Source: Anthracocystis setariae
Taxonomy: Eukaryota > Basidiomycota > Ustilaginomycetes > Ustilaginales > Ustilaginaceae
Length of the DNA stretch: 64,000 nucleotides
Assembly (NCBI GenBank): GCA_928724745.1
Contig: CAKMXJ010000002.1
Coordinates: forward strand, 1,116,001-1,180,000
Direction of reading: 5' to 3'
Shown one piece after another: positions 45,601 to 56,300 of this stretch (its first letter is position 1; each line of letters starts with the position of its first letter). The notes beneath the pieces are model-generated. The model was not told where the DNA came from and did no database searches. It worked only from the letters and a program-made list of their open reading frames with translations. Made by a program: the position numbers and the translations under genes.

Positions 45601-47270
45601 CAGTAACCCGAAACCGAATATCTTCTGCGCATTCGCGGCGCATCGACTTCATTAAACGGCTGCGCAGAACAGTATCTACAAACCCTCACACCGCTCAAGT
45701 GCCCTCGAAGAAGCGAGCCAGACTTGGAAAACGCACTATAGGAATGTCACCGACCCTACTTGCGGAGAACCGAACAATCAGACAAAGAGAGAAGGCGGAA
45801 GAAGACAAAGAGATCCTGAACTCAGCTCCTTCGCCTTCCCTCTCTTCTCCTTCTTCTCCTCCTTCTCTCTCTCTTCCTTCCTCACCACCACCACCACACT
45901 CCTTTCCTCCGCCGACGACAATGGCGATGTCCAAGAAGCAACGAGAGGCCCAACGCCGGGCCGTACTAGCTGCCGCCGCGAGGCGCGCAGCTCAGACGGC
46001 GAGCACCACCACCACCGACAACGCCGCCGTCACCACCACGGCACCAACGACTTGTCCCTCTGGCCCGGATGCCATGGACATCGACGATGACGAGCCCTCT
46101 GCTGTCGACAGCATGGCTAGGAACGACTTCGCCGGGCCCTCTGTCAATCGCGACACGGCCATTACCTCAACGACTCCTCCCCATCTCTCGCCTGCCTTCC
46201 ACGGGGAAGTGCAGTTGCTTTCGATCTCGCCGTCCGCCACCCGTGGCTCGGACTCGCCGCTGCCCGCCTCAACAGGCGCAGCATCGGAATCTCCACCGCC
46301 CATTCGAGTACCACTTTCCCCACCTCCGTCGCCTGCCAATCGTGGCTCGGCGTCATCGCGGTCCACCTCAAGAGACACGACTTCACCTTCGCCCCCTGCC
46401 CGGCGTGGCACGACGGATGGATCATTCTCGCCGCCCTCTGCTCCGGAGAGCACGGCACCCACGACGCCTGCATCCGCTCGACCGAGCACAGGCGGTTTGA
46501 GGTTGAGGTCGACGCGCAACGTCACCTCCCTCGCTTCCACCTCCTCCAACATGATCGCCGCTGAGCTCCCCCCGCCCAGCCAGCAATCCCTTTTCCGATG
46601 CCCTCAGGACGACGAGGGCAATCTCATCGACGACGACGACGAAGAGGATGCAAGCGCCTCTCGTCGAGACCCTCCCAGCCTGGCACCCGAGCCCGCTGGT
46701 GGATGCGCGAGGTGGCCCTTGCCACCGCATCTTGCTTGGTCCGGACCGATGGACCCCGATATCGGCCTGGAGAAGCAACGCAGGTTCGTCGTACCTGCTG
46801 GGGAAGTACGTTGCTCATCCGAGCACTTCCCCAAGCATGGTGACGACCTGCATCCCGGGATTCGCGTCGCCGAACCGTCGTGCAAACCCTGCGAGACGCG
46901 CAGGATCCTTTGCACGTACGGCGCCGGTGTCAACCACATGGGCCGGAATCGCGCAACAGACAAGGGTGCCTGCGACGCCTGCATCGTCAGCGGCAGGATT
47001 TGTCGAGGAACAGGATTCGAAGGTAAGCGCACCCGACGAGTGGTACTCGCGGGTGAAATCCGAGCTGGACTGGAGGAGCTGCGACAAGCAGCGGAAGCCG
47101 GCATCAAGGGCGACAGGAACGTGAGGGGCGAGAAGAACAAACCTCGCCTCTGGACTCCGGCCAACGTCATTAGGATTGCCGGCACTCTTCGAAAGATGTT
47201 CGACGAGCGTGAAGCACTCGTCGGACGTAAGACTGGACGTGGAAACGCGGACCAGGAATATGAAGAGTAG
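45597..47270 (+). CDS. Element F accessory ORF, zinc-cluster-like protein
   Basis: 557 residues from ATG 45597; in-frame ATGs at 45744 and 45921 (MAMSKKQREAQRRAVLAAAA) are alternative starts. Residues about 75-340 are Ser/Thr/Pro-rich with acidic patches. At residues 429-469 there is C-x2-C-x6-C-x19-C-x2-C-x6-C (CKPCETRRILC ... CDACIVSGRIC): both halves match a fungal Zn2Cys6 cluster, but the loop is longer than usual. A basic stretch FEGKRTRR follows, then likely helices (RAGLEELRQAAEAG, NVIRIAGTLRKMF). It lies after pol and before the polypurine tract, on the sense strand, so it is carried by the element's RNA. It resembles no standard copia protein. DNA binding is inference. Confidence 0.75.
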   Translation: MSVTRNRISSAHSRRIDFIKRLRRTVSTNPHTAQVPSKKRARLGKRTIGMSPTLLAENRTIRQREKAEEDKEILNSAPSPSLSSPSSPPSLSLPSSPPPPHSFPPPTTMAMSKKQREAQRRAVLAAAARRAAQTASTTTTDNAAVTTTAPTTCPSGPDAMDIDDDEPSAVDSMARNDFAGPSVNRDTAITSTTPPHLSPAFHGEVQLLSISPSATRGSDSPLPASTGAASESPPPIRVPLSPPPSPANRGSASSRSTSRDTTSPSPPARRGTTDGSFSPPSAPESTAPTTPASARPSTGGLRLRSTRNVTSLASTSSNMIAAELPPPSQQSLFRCPQDDEGNLIDDDDEEDASASRRDPPSLAPEPAGGCARWPLPPHLAWSGPMDPDIGLEKQRRFVVPAGEVRCSSEHFPKHGDDLHPGIRVAEPSCKPCETRRILCTYGAGVNHMGRNRATDKGACDACIVSGRICRGTGFEGKRTRRVVLAGEIRAGLEELRQAAEAGIKGDRNVRGEKNKPRLWTPANVIRIAGTLRKMFDEREALVGRKTGRGNADQEYEE

Positions 47271-47344
47271 CAGTCCAATGCAAAATGCCTTGATCGAAAT
47301 GTACTTGTCTGTGCCGTGTGATGTGAGTGCTCGATGAGGGGGAC

Positions 47345-48286
47345 TGTTGGATTCGCCTTACGAATCAGCTTTTCATCTCGCAATCGGGCACATCACATAT
47401 CGGCACACAACACTCAGTAGTGAGTGTTGTACACGCGACGGCGAATGTCGAGACACCGGTCCCAATGTTCGCCGGGCGGATTTAGACATTTCCCGCGCCC
47501 ACGCGACACCCGACAGTACCCTCATTGGTCCGCTGACAGGTCTCAACATTCGATACCAAATGTTGAGACCGCTCGACGAATCATGAACCTCAGTTACGAA
47601 CCCACACACTCATCGCCCAATGACAGGACCACATTAGAGGGGTGGCAAACCGGTCCGCCCCGAACGGAACCTTCTACCTAGCATGGAAGAGGAGAGAAGG
47701 ACGGGCGGACGAGACACGAACCAATCATGACTGAGGTACGAGGCTCAGTGGCGGAATAAGGGCCCACATGATGAAGAGAAACACTCAATAACGAGTGTTG
47801 GGGACATAGACGGAGGACAAGATAGTCACTATAGGAAACGCATAGGGAGTATAGCGAAGATGGGGACACCTTCGCTGTACGAGTTAGGATCAAGACATAT
47901 GTATATAAGACCCGGGACCAGCACCCGAGAAAGTGAATAGAACTTATCGAATCACTACCTTACTTATCGACTTATAAGATCTGACGACTAGCATCAACAT
48001 CCGATATTGGATGTTGATCTTCCTCGTCCAAATCCTTCGAAGCTTCTAACCGCTGCGCCCCGTTCAATATCGATATTGTCCTAGCATTACTAAGTCACAG
48101 ACATCAAACTCTGTGACAGTTCGAGCACGGACTTAACGACTCACGACACTCTCCCAAGATCGCAACTTAGGAAATAGGATATCGGATGTCAAACATCCAT
48201 TACCGAGTGTTGTAAGTCGTATCTAACATTGGATAAACTAACGCCGCGATAGCTACTTCGCATCGATTGACTTTTAGAATCTAATA
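47345..48286 (+). repeat. Element F 3' LTR
   Basis: 942 bp, no difference from the 5' LTR seen by eye, followed by duplication GTAAC. Confidence 0.95.
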
Positions 48287-50161
48287 GTAACCCCCTCCTC
48301 CCGGGAGCGGGAAGTGCATGGTTTGGGTTTGATAATTGAGTACCGGTTCGGTCTTTTCAATCCAATCCATTCCTAGGATGATATCATAATCGGAGATGCG
48401 GGGTGCGACGTAGAATTGATGATTCGGGGTAACCGGGACGCCCGCAAGGCTGACCGATGCCCGGATAGTGTGGGTGATATCCTCTGAGCGGGAGTCGAAG
48501 GTTGCGGTACGCACCGGGGCCCGGAGGGCTTCCGGGACGCCCACCTCCCGATCCAGCATGGCCCTGTCCACGAAAGAAGCGGTGGCGCCCCCGTCGATTA
48601 GGGCCCGGGCCCGGCACCCGGCCAGCGTGACCCAGCACTCATACACCGGGATGCTGGGGTGTCGGTGTACCCGGATGGTGCCCCCGCTGATCACCGGCTC
48701 GGCGGGAGGGATGAGGGCCGCTACATGGCTCCTGAGATCCACGAGTCCCGGGTCCTGGCGAAGTTGGGCGATGTTGGCCCTCACCGGGGGAGATTGAGGG
48801 TGGTCGGTGGACTCGGGGTCCCACTCCGGGTCATAGGAAAGGACGGAGCGGTCATCGGGTAGGTCATCCTCGCCGTTGGTAGGTGTGGCTTCATCCTCCC
48901 CGGACCACCGGGTCTCCGGGACGTCCGGGACCAGGGGTTGGACCAAAAGATCGCCGTTGGCGGGGTCTAGGATAGCCACGTTGGCCTGGAGGGGCCGAGT
49001 CTGGGCGGCCTTTGGGCAGTCCCGGACTGCGTGAGGGCCCCCGCACCCGTAGCAGAGGTTGTTTTCCCGATGGTACTTGCGGACCTCGTCGGGAAGCTCC
49101 CGGCTGGCCAGCCCGGGGCGGGGCGGATCACCCCGCTTGTTGGGGGTCTCGCGATGGGGTACCGTCGAATTGGGTGAGCGACCGCCCCGAAGTTCGGGAC
49201 GGCGTTCCGGGCGACCCGGGGGGTCTGAGTGACCCGGGGTCACCAAGCCGATTTCGTACATTCGCTGCTCGGTTTGGATAGCGGTGTCAATGTACTCGTG
49301 CAGGTCGTGGGTCTCCACGTGGAGGAGCTTCTGCCGGAGGCTCTCCCGGAGACTAAGCTGGAAGGTCGTCAGCAGTTGCTGATTGTCGGTAGCGTTAGCC
49401 TTAGTGGCTAGGGCCAAGAACTCGGCAGCGTGAGCGCTAACGCTTCCCGATTGACGCAGCCGCTGGAGCTTGACCCGGGCGGTGTGTCCCGGGTTAGGAT
49501 CCCCATAGGTGCGGCGAAGATCGGCACAGAACGTATCCCACTTGTGGAACAGGTTGATTTCCGGGCGGGCCTGGCGCAGGTTGCGGAGTCGCTCCCGGGG
49601 TACACCCGAAATATGGGCTAGGGCCCATAAGACCCGGCGGGGGTCGGAGGGGAAACGTGCCGGGTTAAGATCGAAATGGAGGGTGCATTGTTCGATGAAA
49701 GCCTCCAGCTCGTCGCGCTTGCCGTCCCAGGAAGGGGCGGCAACGCTGACTTCCGGGGTCTTGACCCGGGAGGAGTAGTCCTCCGTAAGGTCCCAGTTGG
49801 TAGCTACGACGGGAGCTCCCGGGGGTACCGGCTGGGGATTGGCCTCGCGCTCGCCCATAAGGCGGGTAGCGCGGGCGTACCGTTCTTCCGAGGTCTCGCG
49901 TTCCGGAGAAAGGTCTCCCGGATGCCCCATGGGCGGGAGGCTAGGTTCTGCCGGGATCGGGACGGCGGGGTCGGGGGCTCGACCACCGTTGAGCAGCCGG
50001 ATCTGGTCGGCCAATCCTCCAACCAGGGCGGTTAGGCTCTGCACGGCGGCGACTAGCCCCTGGACGGGGTCGCCTCCTGAATCGGGACTTTCGGGGGTAG
50101 GGCTGCCCGAACTCGTAACAGAGTCCGGGGGGCCGGGACGAGGCTGGCTACGGGTTTGCAT
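48287..50161 (-). CDS. Element B gag-protease, truncated by F insertion
   Basis: ATG at 50161 (MQTRSQPRPG), about 625 residues up to the F junction. Gag domain VSVAAPSWDGKRDELEAFIEQ onward, knuckle CYGCGGPHAVRDC, and protease ALIDGGATASFVD followed by YDIILGMDWIE. Nearly the same as element D residues 1-630. Beyond 48287 the frame enters the copia LTR. The product would be Gag plus protease without RT. Confidence 0.9.
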
Positions 50162-50198
50162 AGTAGCTGGGGTCTCCGCGTTGATGGCAACGGGGAGG

Positions 50199-50208
50199 TC
50201 GATTGTAA
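50199..50208 (-). other. Element B self-complementary primer-binding site
   Basis: On the minus strand TTACAATCGACC follows the 5' LTR directly, and GTCGATTGTA occurs inside the LTR, the same pairing as in D. Confidence 0.55.
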
Positions 50209-50558
50209 TGTTAAGCTCCTGGGGTCTTAGAACCTCGGAACGTGGCGGTGCGTCTGTATCGAGGCCAGGGGCGTGGTACCGGGTGTTGCTCCCGGGATCG
50301 TTGCCTAGGTAGCGGAGCGGGTGAGCGGGAGATCGGGAGAAGGTCTGATATTTCCACCTACTATAGTGAGTAAGCTAAAATACAATCGACGTCTGAACAT
50401 GAGTTAGTTGCAGGGGGGATCTTCGGTATGACTTCCGGGAGCCCCTCCCGGAGATTGCCGCAGTCCCACCCTGGACCCCGATTCCTGACCTGGATCGGGA
50501 AAGCCTCCTCCCGCTTGTCACACTGCTATATTCCTTTCCGGCGCTGATGTTCGTAACA
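50209..50558 (-). repeat. Element B 5' LTR
   Basis: 350 bp, with one private change (ctatagtg where the other LTR and D have G). Confidence 0.95.
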
Positions 50559-51349
50559 GCGTCGAGTTCGCGGGACGGAAGGCGCATAGCGTCACCGGTG
50601 GTGAGCATGCCAAGGCCTGGGCGCCAGACATCTGGGTAACGTTCAAAGAGAGCGAGGAATTGGGCTTGGTCGGCTGGAGGAAAATCGGTGTCGAAGGTCG
50701 GCAGTTCGGTTGAATGCGGCTGATCGGGGACGATGGTGAAGGGGAGCGTATAAGTGTCCATATCAGGCGGCGCGCGCATGTCGGGGGCGAGGACAGCATC
50801 GGGTGGAGGGCTGATGACGTGAGCGGCGATAGGGGACGGCGCAGGAGAGTCGCGAGCTATTTGAACGGCGGTGCGCAGGCCACAAGATTGGAGCAGGATG
50901 ATCGACTTAATTGCGTCAAAGAGTATGCCGTGGGCGATAATGAAATCCATTCCTAAGATGAGGCGAGGAGGAAGACGTTCCAGGATATGACAGGTCACGG
51001 TGGTGCGCGCGATGGCTTGGGGCGGGCACGGAATATCAATGGTAAGGACGGCGGCGCCCAGAGTACGGGTGGGGCTGCTGGCCGTTTCCACTACCATGAC
51101 TTCATTTGTTCTGGAGTGCTTGAAGGACTGGAGCAAGGAGCGGTCGATGAGCGATACAGTGGATCCGGTGTCCAAGCAAGCCTCGAAGGAGGCTCCATCG
51201 GGCGACTGCACGCGGAGGCGAAGATCGGAGGGCAGGAGATGAAAGGTTGGGGTGGGAGGGTTGTGAGCGTCAATGATGGGCAAGGCCTGAGGCTTGTCGG
51301 GAGGGCAGCGCGACGGGGAGAGCTGGAGAACAGTTCCCCCCGCGAGTTC
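50559..51349 (-). pseudogene. Element A protease region of pol
   Basis: In the same frame as gag, directly after a single TAG (51350-51352). It contains the canonical aspartic protease site CLDTGSTVSLID and RLILGMDFIIAHG, then a linker SRELDA where element B is inserted. No ATG at the start, so it would be made by reading through the stop. Continues at 34110. Confidence 0.82.
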
Positions 51350-51352
51350 CTA
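51350..51352 (-). other. In-frame UAG between element A gag and pol (candidate readthrough site)
   Basis: Sequence GTC GAC TAG GAA CTC on the minus strand. No other stop separates gag from protease in this frame, and G/C-rich complementary stretches (GGGGGGA and TCTCCCC) follow about 8 nt downstream. Confidence 0.6.
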
Positions 51353-52510
51353 GTCGACGTGCTGAGAAAGGTCGGCGCTCTGATCAGAAGAGAAGGAGAG
51401 GTCCGGCGTGTTGTCTTGGGAATGGCATAGGTATGCCTCCTGAAGCGCGTCATACTGGAGGGTCTCATAGTCGGGTTGAGACTGATCGGGACTGCCGTCC
51501 ACGTGATGAGCGGCGATGGCGGGCGGGGAGGGCTTATACAGCTGGAGTGCTTTAGCGCGAGACGGACAGTCGGCATCCCAGTGGGAGCCGCGGCAGTGCT
51601 GACAAGGGCGGGGCGGGGGACGAGCGGGACGGTCGAGATTACGAGGCTGGGGAGGCTGAGGGTTGCGATTGTTGGGGAGCTGGCGGTTCTGATCGCGGCC
51701 AGCGGCGAAACGGTCCTTACCATGTTGGAGGATCGCCCGAACGGCGAGGGCCTTGCGGCGGAAGACGTTGGGATCAATGCCAGGGTCTTCGGCGGCCGTG
51801 ACGAGCTGCGCCTGCATAGCGAAGGGCAGGCCGTGGAGCAGCCATTGGACCACTTGTCGGGGCGTGACTTGGTTGGCAATGCGGGCTAAGCGAATGCCGC
51901 GCTCATGATAGGCGTTGTAATCCGCATTGAGATTGTACCGCATGTGTTGGAGCTCGTTGAATGCCTCCGTTTTGCTCATACCAAAGCGATCCTTGAGGAG
52001 ACGGACCCATGCACTAGGGCTGCGCTGCAGACTGGCCCTGTCGACGGCGCCCAAGTTGGCGTACCAGTCGAGAGCGGGGCCGCAAAGGCATTGCGGCAGG
52101 GCCTCACAGACGACGGAGGCGGGATGAAGTTCCGCGACGTCCTGAATGCGGCGACAAAATAGTTCGACGTCGCCCTTGTCCTCGGGATCGAAGATTGCAA
52201 TATCCTTCGGGCGCAGCTTCGTGGTGTCGCGGACGACGTCGAGAAGAGGCTGGACGTCGTGCGCTGGCAGGGAAGCACGAGCGAGGTCGTCAAGGTGGCA
52301 AGAAGGTGGGGTAGGCGCGAACGAGGGCGACTGGGGAGTAGGGGTGCGCCCAGCGAGCAGCTGCTCCAGCAGCTCCGTGGTCTTGAGAGAAGATGCGAGC
52401 AACTGAGCCATGAGGGCGCTCATATCGGGCTGGTGGGAAGGCGAAGCGCTGGGAGGACTGGCCGCACCGGCGGGGGCGGTGGGAGGAACGGCCGCGGGAG
52501 AGTCGGGCAT
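51350..52510 (-). CDS. Element A gag
   Basis: 386 residues from the ATG at 52510 (MPDSPAAVPP); the frame is open further upstream into the LTR but without ATG. A Pro/Ala-rich N-terminus precedes a retrotransposon gag domain (DIAIFDPEDKGDVELFCRRI, GPALDWYANLG, LKDRFGMSKTEAFNELQ) and a CCHC-like knuckle CQHCRGSHWDADC (spacing C-x2-C-x3-H-x4-C). It ends at TAG 51350-51352, and the next codons continue in the same frame as pol. This gag is not interrupted, so it could still be expressed from the 5' LTR. Confidence 0.85.
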   Translation of the reverse strand: MPDSPAAVPPTAPAGAASPPSASPSHQPDMSALMAQLLASSLKTTELLEQLLAGRTPTPQSPSFAPTPPSCHLDDLARASLPAHDVQPLLDVVRDTTKLRPKDIAIFDPEDKGDVELFCRRIQDVAELHPASVVCEALPQCLCGPALDWYANLGAVDRASLQRSPSAWVRLLKDRFGMSKTEAFNELQHMRYNLNADYNAYHERGIRLARIANQVTPRQVVQWLLHGLPFAMQAQLVTAAEDPGIDPNVFRRKALAVRAILQHGKDRFAAGRDQNRQLPNNRNPQPPQPRNLDRPARPPPRPCQHCRGSHWDADCPSRAKALQLYKPSPPAIAAHHVDGSPDQSQPDYETLQYDALQEAYLCHSQDNTPDLSFSSDQSADLSQHVD

Positions 52511-52761
52511 GGTAGATGTCGCCGGAGTTAAGGAGCGGTCGGAAGACGACGTTGAGTGCAGCCGGCGAGAAAGGAGGTGGATGTCGTTGTTGAAAGGAAG
52601 CAAGTCAGACGACTTGCTGGCGCGTGTAGTCGGGGGAATGGTGATGAGATGGATGGGGTGTATGCGGGCTGAGCGGTGAAGAGAGTGTGAAAGAAATTCG
52701 AGGTAGATGCGTGAGGTGGAGTAAGCAAGAACTTGTCGGAAAGAAGCACAGAAGCTACCAA

Positions 52762-52957
52762 TGTCACACAATGCACAGCTTGTATGCAGGATGTGAATAG
52801 TAAAGGTAGTGGATTCCGGGAAAGGTGAGATCCGATGAAGACCTTTGACTATATACTAGGAGCGAAGCAAGAGCGAAGCGACGAGAGAGCGGTGAGGCAA
52901 GCCACGGAATGTGCTTGGCAGACGCTGACTAAGCGTTAGTCACGTGCACACGTGACA
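52762..52957 (-). repeat. Element A 5' LTR
   Basis: 196 bp, identical by eye to the 3' LTR; flanked outside by GAATA. Just inside, on the minus strand, TTGGTAGCTTCTG is a probable primer-binding site; its TGGTAGC matches the CCA end of initiator tRNA-Met for seven bases only. Confidence 0.93.
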
Positions 52958-53374
52958 GAATATCACTTTTGTTCCTCATGTCCGGCCTCAGTTGCCCGGC
53001 GCCCATCGCGAGTCCCTAGCTTCACCGCTCGCCCAATCCCAATCAGCATCAACTGTTCGCCGACCACACAATCTCATACAGCGCTAATCACCGGCCTTGG
53101 CAACACACGAACAACAACACAATGTGCACACCTCGCCTTACACCCTCATGGCTGTAGTCAAGGCCCCCTTCCCCCTTTGACCCCCATCTCCCCGCCCCAC
53201 CCTCCTACCTCTCATGTATAACACCAGTCAGTTCGCATTCGCCCCACTCGGACCAGCTGCGCATCATGAACGATCAATGAAAGAACCTTCATTAACTACT
53301 ATACACGTCACACATTAGACTGGTATGAGAAGTGTGAACAACGTCAACCCACCCCATCCAGCCGGCCGGGATCG
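52958..53374. other. Host intergenic region between element A and the TRP-like gene
   Basis: Begins with GAATA, the second duplication copy. C-rich, no gene recognised; includes the 3' UTR of the TRP-like gene. Confidence 0.6.
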
Positions 53375-56300
53375 TTACGAATTGTAAGCCTGGGCGGCGT
53401 CCCAGAATTGCTCTTCCCCACTCTCATCCGCCGCACCCGCCGCCGTGAAAGTTTCCAAACCGAGCATCAACTGCGGCGCATGTGCACTCGCCGTGCCCGG
53501 CGTTCCACCCTCTGAGCTCGACTCGACATTAACCACCTCCGCTTGCATGGGCTCTGCGATCCTACCCATGGACCAGCTCGTCGAGGTAGACACCTGCTGG
53601 CGTGAATCGCGCGTGTTGTCACCCGAAATTGACGGCAGAATACGCGACGATGTCGATGCAGGACGTGAGATATGCGACTGCGGACGAGAGCTCGACACCC
53701 AGAACATGTCTTCATCCAGCTTGGGCTTGCTCGAGCTCGGCGTGAACGATGCCGACACCGGGCGACCAGTGGTGCGGTAGGGTAGCAACAGCGCTTGCTG
53801 TGCAGCTCCGGGCGGAAGTGTACCTGTCGACGCATCGAATTCGTCAAGCGCATCGCCTGCGCTCCTCCTGCCACCACCAGCCACGTCGTACCCTGTGTTC
53901 GCGTACGCGTCGGCAGCCGAGCCAAGACCGCTACGACTCTGGCTTCTTGCTGGCATCATGTCCGAAACAGCTGTCGGCGTAGGCGAAGGTTCAGCGCGTC
54001 CAGCGCTGGCAGTAGCAGCAGCGAGAGCTGTGGAATCCAGTCTCTTCTCAGCCGCCGCCGAGCTTCTGGCTGGACGCTGTGGTCGCACGACTTCGAAACC
54101 TTTCGACCTTGGGCCAGATCCATCCGCTTCAGAAGCGGGAGGCTCAAGGCTCGTGTTCCCCTGCTCTGCTATACTGCCCTTCCCTCCAAGCCGCGCGGCC
54201 AGACTGCTCATGGCGGTGGACATCTTGCTGATCCCCCTCCAACCGCCGCGCGACTTGGTAGGCGCCAGAACGTCATCGTCGTCATCATCGTCGCTGTCCG
54301 AGTCGCTTCGTACACCGCCGCCGCCGTTTCGTTTCCAGAACTTGCCCTTCTGCTGCTTCTTGACCGGCTGTTGCACCGGCTGACCTTCCTCGTCCACCGC
54401 CATCATGCCGGCGATCGATTGGCTCGGACGCATCTGTGTGCCTTGCGAGTAGCGTCGCATGGTAGCATTGCGCGCCGCAGCTTCGGTGCTCGACAACCCG
54501 ATCGCATCCTCAAGCCCTGACGATGGAGTCACCGACCTCCTGTGCGCGTCAAAGTAGTCCATGGCGCTCTGCGACTGTGGACGCGCACGTCGCTGCGGTG
54601 GCATCGACAAGAACTGTTGCGTCGGCGACATACGTTCTCCCATGCTTCCGCTGCTCACCGGTCGAGCCGATCCTGCGCCTCCCGGCGATTGCAACGTCTG
54701 GTAAGGCGAAGTGTCCGAAGCACGTCCACCACCCATGCGGACGAAGCCAGACTGAGCGGGTGGAGGCGATTGCCGACCGTTCCACTGCTGCATATGCGGC
54801 GGAGGCGAAACGGCCCTCCCATTCACCAACGACGGTGGCATAGCTGCCATGATGTAACCTTCGTCGTTAGGATCGCCTTTGAAATACATCGAATACGGGC
54901 TGTTGCCATCCGCCAGCAGATCCGCCGGCGATCTTCGACCCTGCAACTGGCTGTCGAGATGCGAAGCGAACGAGGCCTGGCGAGAATGCATCGACAGCCG
55001 GTTCAAGTTGGCCGGCATCGAGGTGCTGAGTTTGCGAGGCGACGACGGTACCGCCGGGGTGTTGGAGCCTGTAGATCCTTCCTTGCCCACATTTGTATAC
55101 ATGAGTGTGTTGGTGTTGGTAGAAGCGCTACGGTTGAGCGGCATCAACACCGCCGAAGCACGCTTGCCCTTGTTCTTGTTGAGCTGCAGCTTTTCCTTCC
55201 TGCGTTTGATCTTGCGGATGGCGCCGCCGAGACCTGATGTCCTCGGCGAGGCACGCTCATCAAACGACGCTCTGCCAATGAGACGCACAAGGCCCTCGAC
55301 GATCTTGACAACGAGGATGAGTCCGGCGCCAACATACAGGATGGCCTGGATCAGGAGGACGACGTAGGTCATCCAACCGATCGGTGCGCGTCCCAGATTG
55401 ACCAGAGGGCTGAGCAGTAGCACGAGGATCGCGGTGATGATGCGCAGGACGCTGGCAACGAAGCTGACGGGGCCCATCATGGCACCATCCCCCCAAGGTA
55501 GCCAGAGACTGCAGGCGAGCGCAAACATGATCTCAAACACCAGGATGATGATGGCTTGGGCACTGCCACTCGCCTGACCCGCGCCGATGACGACGCCGAG
55601 AACCAGAGTGCGCGCAAAGTCGACGGCGCAGAACAGCTGCGATCCAGGGCTGTACGTGTTGTAGATGGGACCGAAGGCGGACATGGTGTCGATCGAGTCG
55701 TAGAGCTTAGCAGTTGGGGCTCGGCTGATGCAAAAGATGGCATAGACCGGCGCAAGGACCGAAAGGAAGGCGAATGCAAGACCGGCGAGCCCCACCGAGG
55801 TGGGCGAGAAGATATCGGCGTTGGCCATCTGGTACGTGGTGAAGATGGTGATGGGTAGATGGAAGAGGAAGATCGCACGCAGGATGTTGCCGTGGAGCAT
55901 ACGCAGATGCAACAGGTTGTCGCTGGAACCAAACAGCCGCTTTCCCCTCTTTCCAATGAACCGATAGCCTCCGCTACGACTGAGCGACGAGCTCGGTTCG
56001 TCCTCATCCACAGCCTCTTTGGTGTCTGCAGCAGCTCTTCGGTCTGGAAGGTTGAGGTTGTAGCCGTCCTCGCGACGTTTTTGGAATCGAAACACCGTGT
56101 CGTGCACCGAGTCGATGATCCATGCTAACAGAGACAGCGCAACGATGGCGGCTACAATGAAGAACCAGATTGTGAGACACGTGCCGAACAGATCGCGTGT
56201 ACGGAGACCAACGGTGTGAGCGTAGGCTTCCATACCGGCGCGTGCGCCGTCGAGGTTCAACAAGCGCCTCAGCGCATCCTGGTTCATGTAGAGTGGCGAG

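Larger units (their letters stand above)
40053..48286 (+). mobile_element. Element F: Ty1/copia LTR retrotransposon with accessory ORF
   Basis: LTRs of 942 bp (40053-40994, 47345-48286) that look identical, flanked by the duplication GTAAC (40048-40052, 48287-48291) inside element B. Domain order protease, integrase, RT, RNase H is that of Ty1/copia. An extra ORF sits between pol and the 3' LTR. The element is peppered with a family of short palindromes. The LTR ends are TG...TA rather than TG...CA; the polypurine tract GAGGGGGAC precedes the 3' LTR. Confidence 0.95.
34111..50558 (-). mobile_element. Element B: Tf1/sushi-like chromovirus, split by copia element F
   Basis: LTRs of 350 bp (34111-34460, 50209-50558) differing at two positions, flanked by the 5-bp duplication GCGTC (34106-34110, 50559-50563) inside A pol. 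Native length without F is about 8.2 kb, matching element D. On the minus strand it carries one gag-pol frame, intact apart from F; on the plus strand an accessory gene like that of D. Confidence 0.95.
15395..52957 (-). mobile_element. Element A: outer Ty3-like LTR retrotransposon, interrupted by elements B, C, D (and F in B)
   Basis: Bounded by two 196-bp LTRs (15395-15590 and 52762-52957) that look identical by eye, and by a perfect 5-bp duplication GAATA (15390-15394, 52958-52962). Gene order on the minus strand is gag, protease, RT, RNase H, integrase and a chromodomain-like tail, as in Ty3/Metaviridae. Removing B, C and D with one duplication copy each leaves about 5.66 kb, and the pol frame stays open across all three junctions. 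The polypurine tract (a run of seven G on the element strand) abuts the 3' LTR at 15594-15600. A was therefore probably intact when the later elements landed. Confidence 0.93.
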
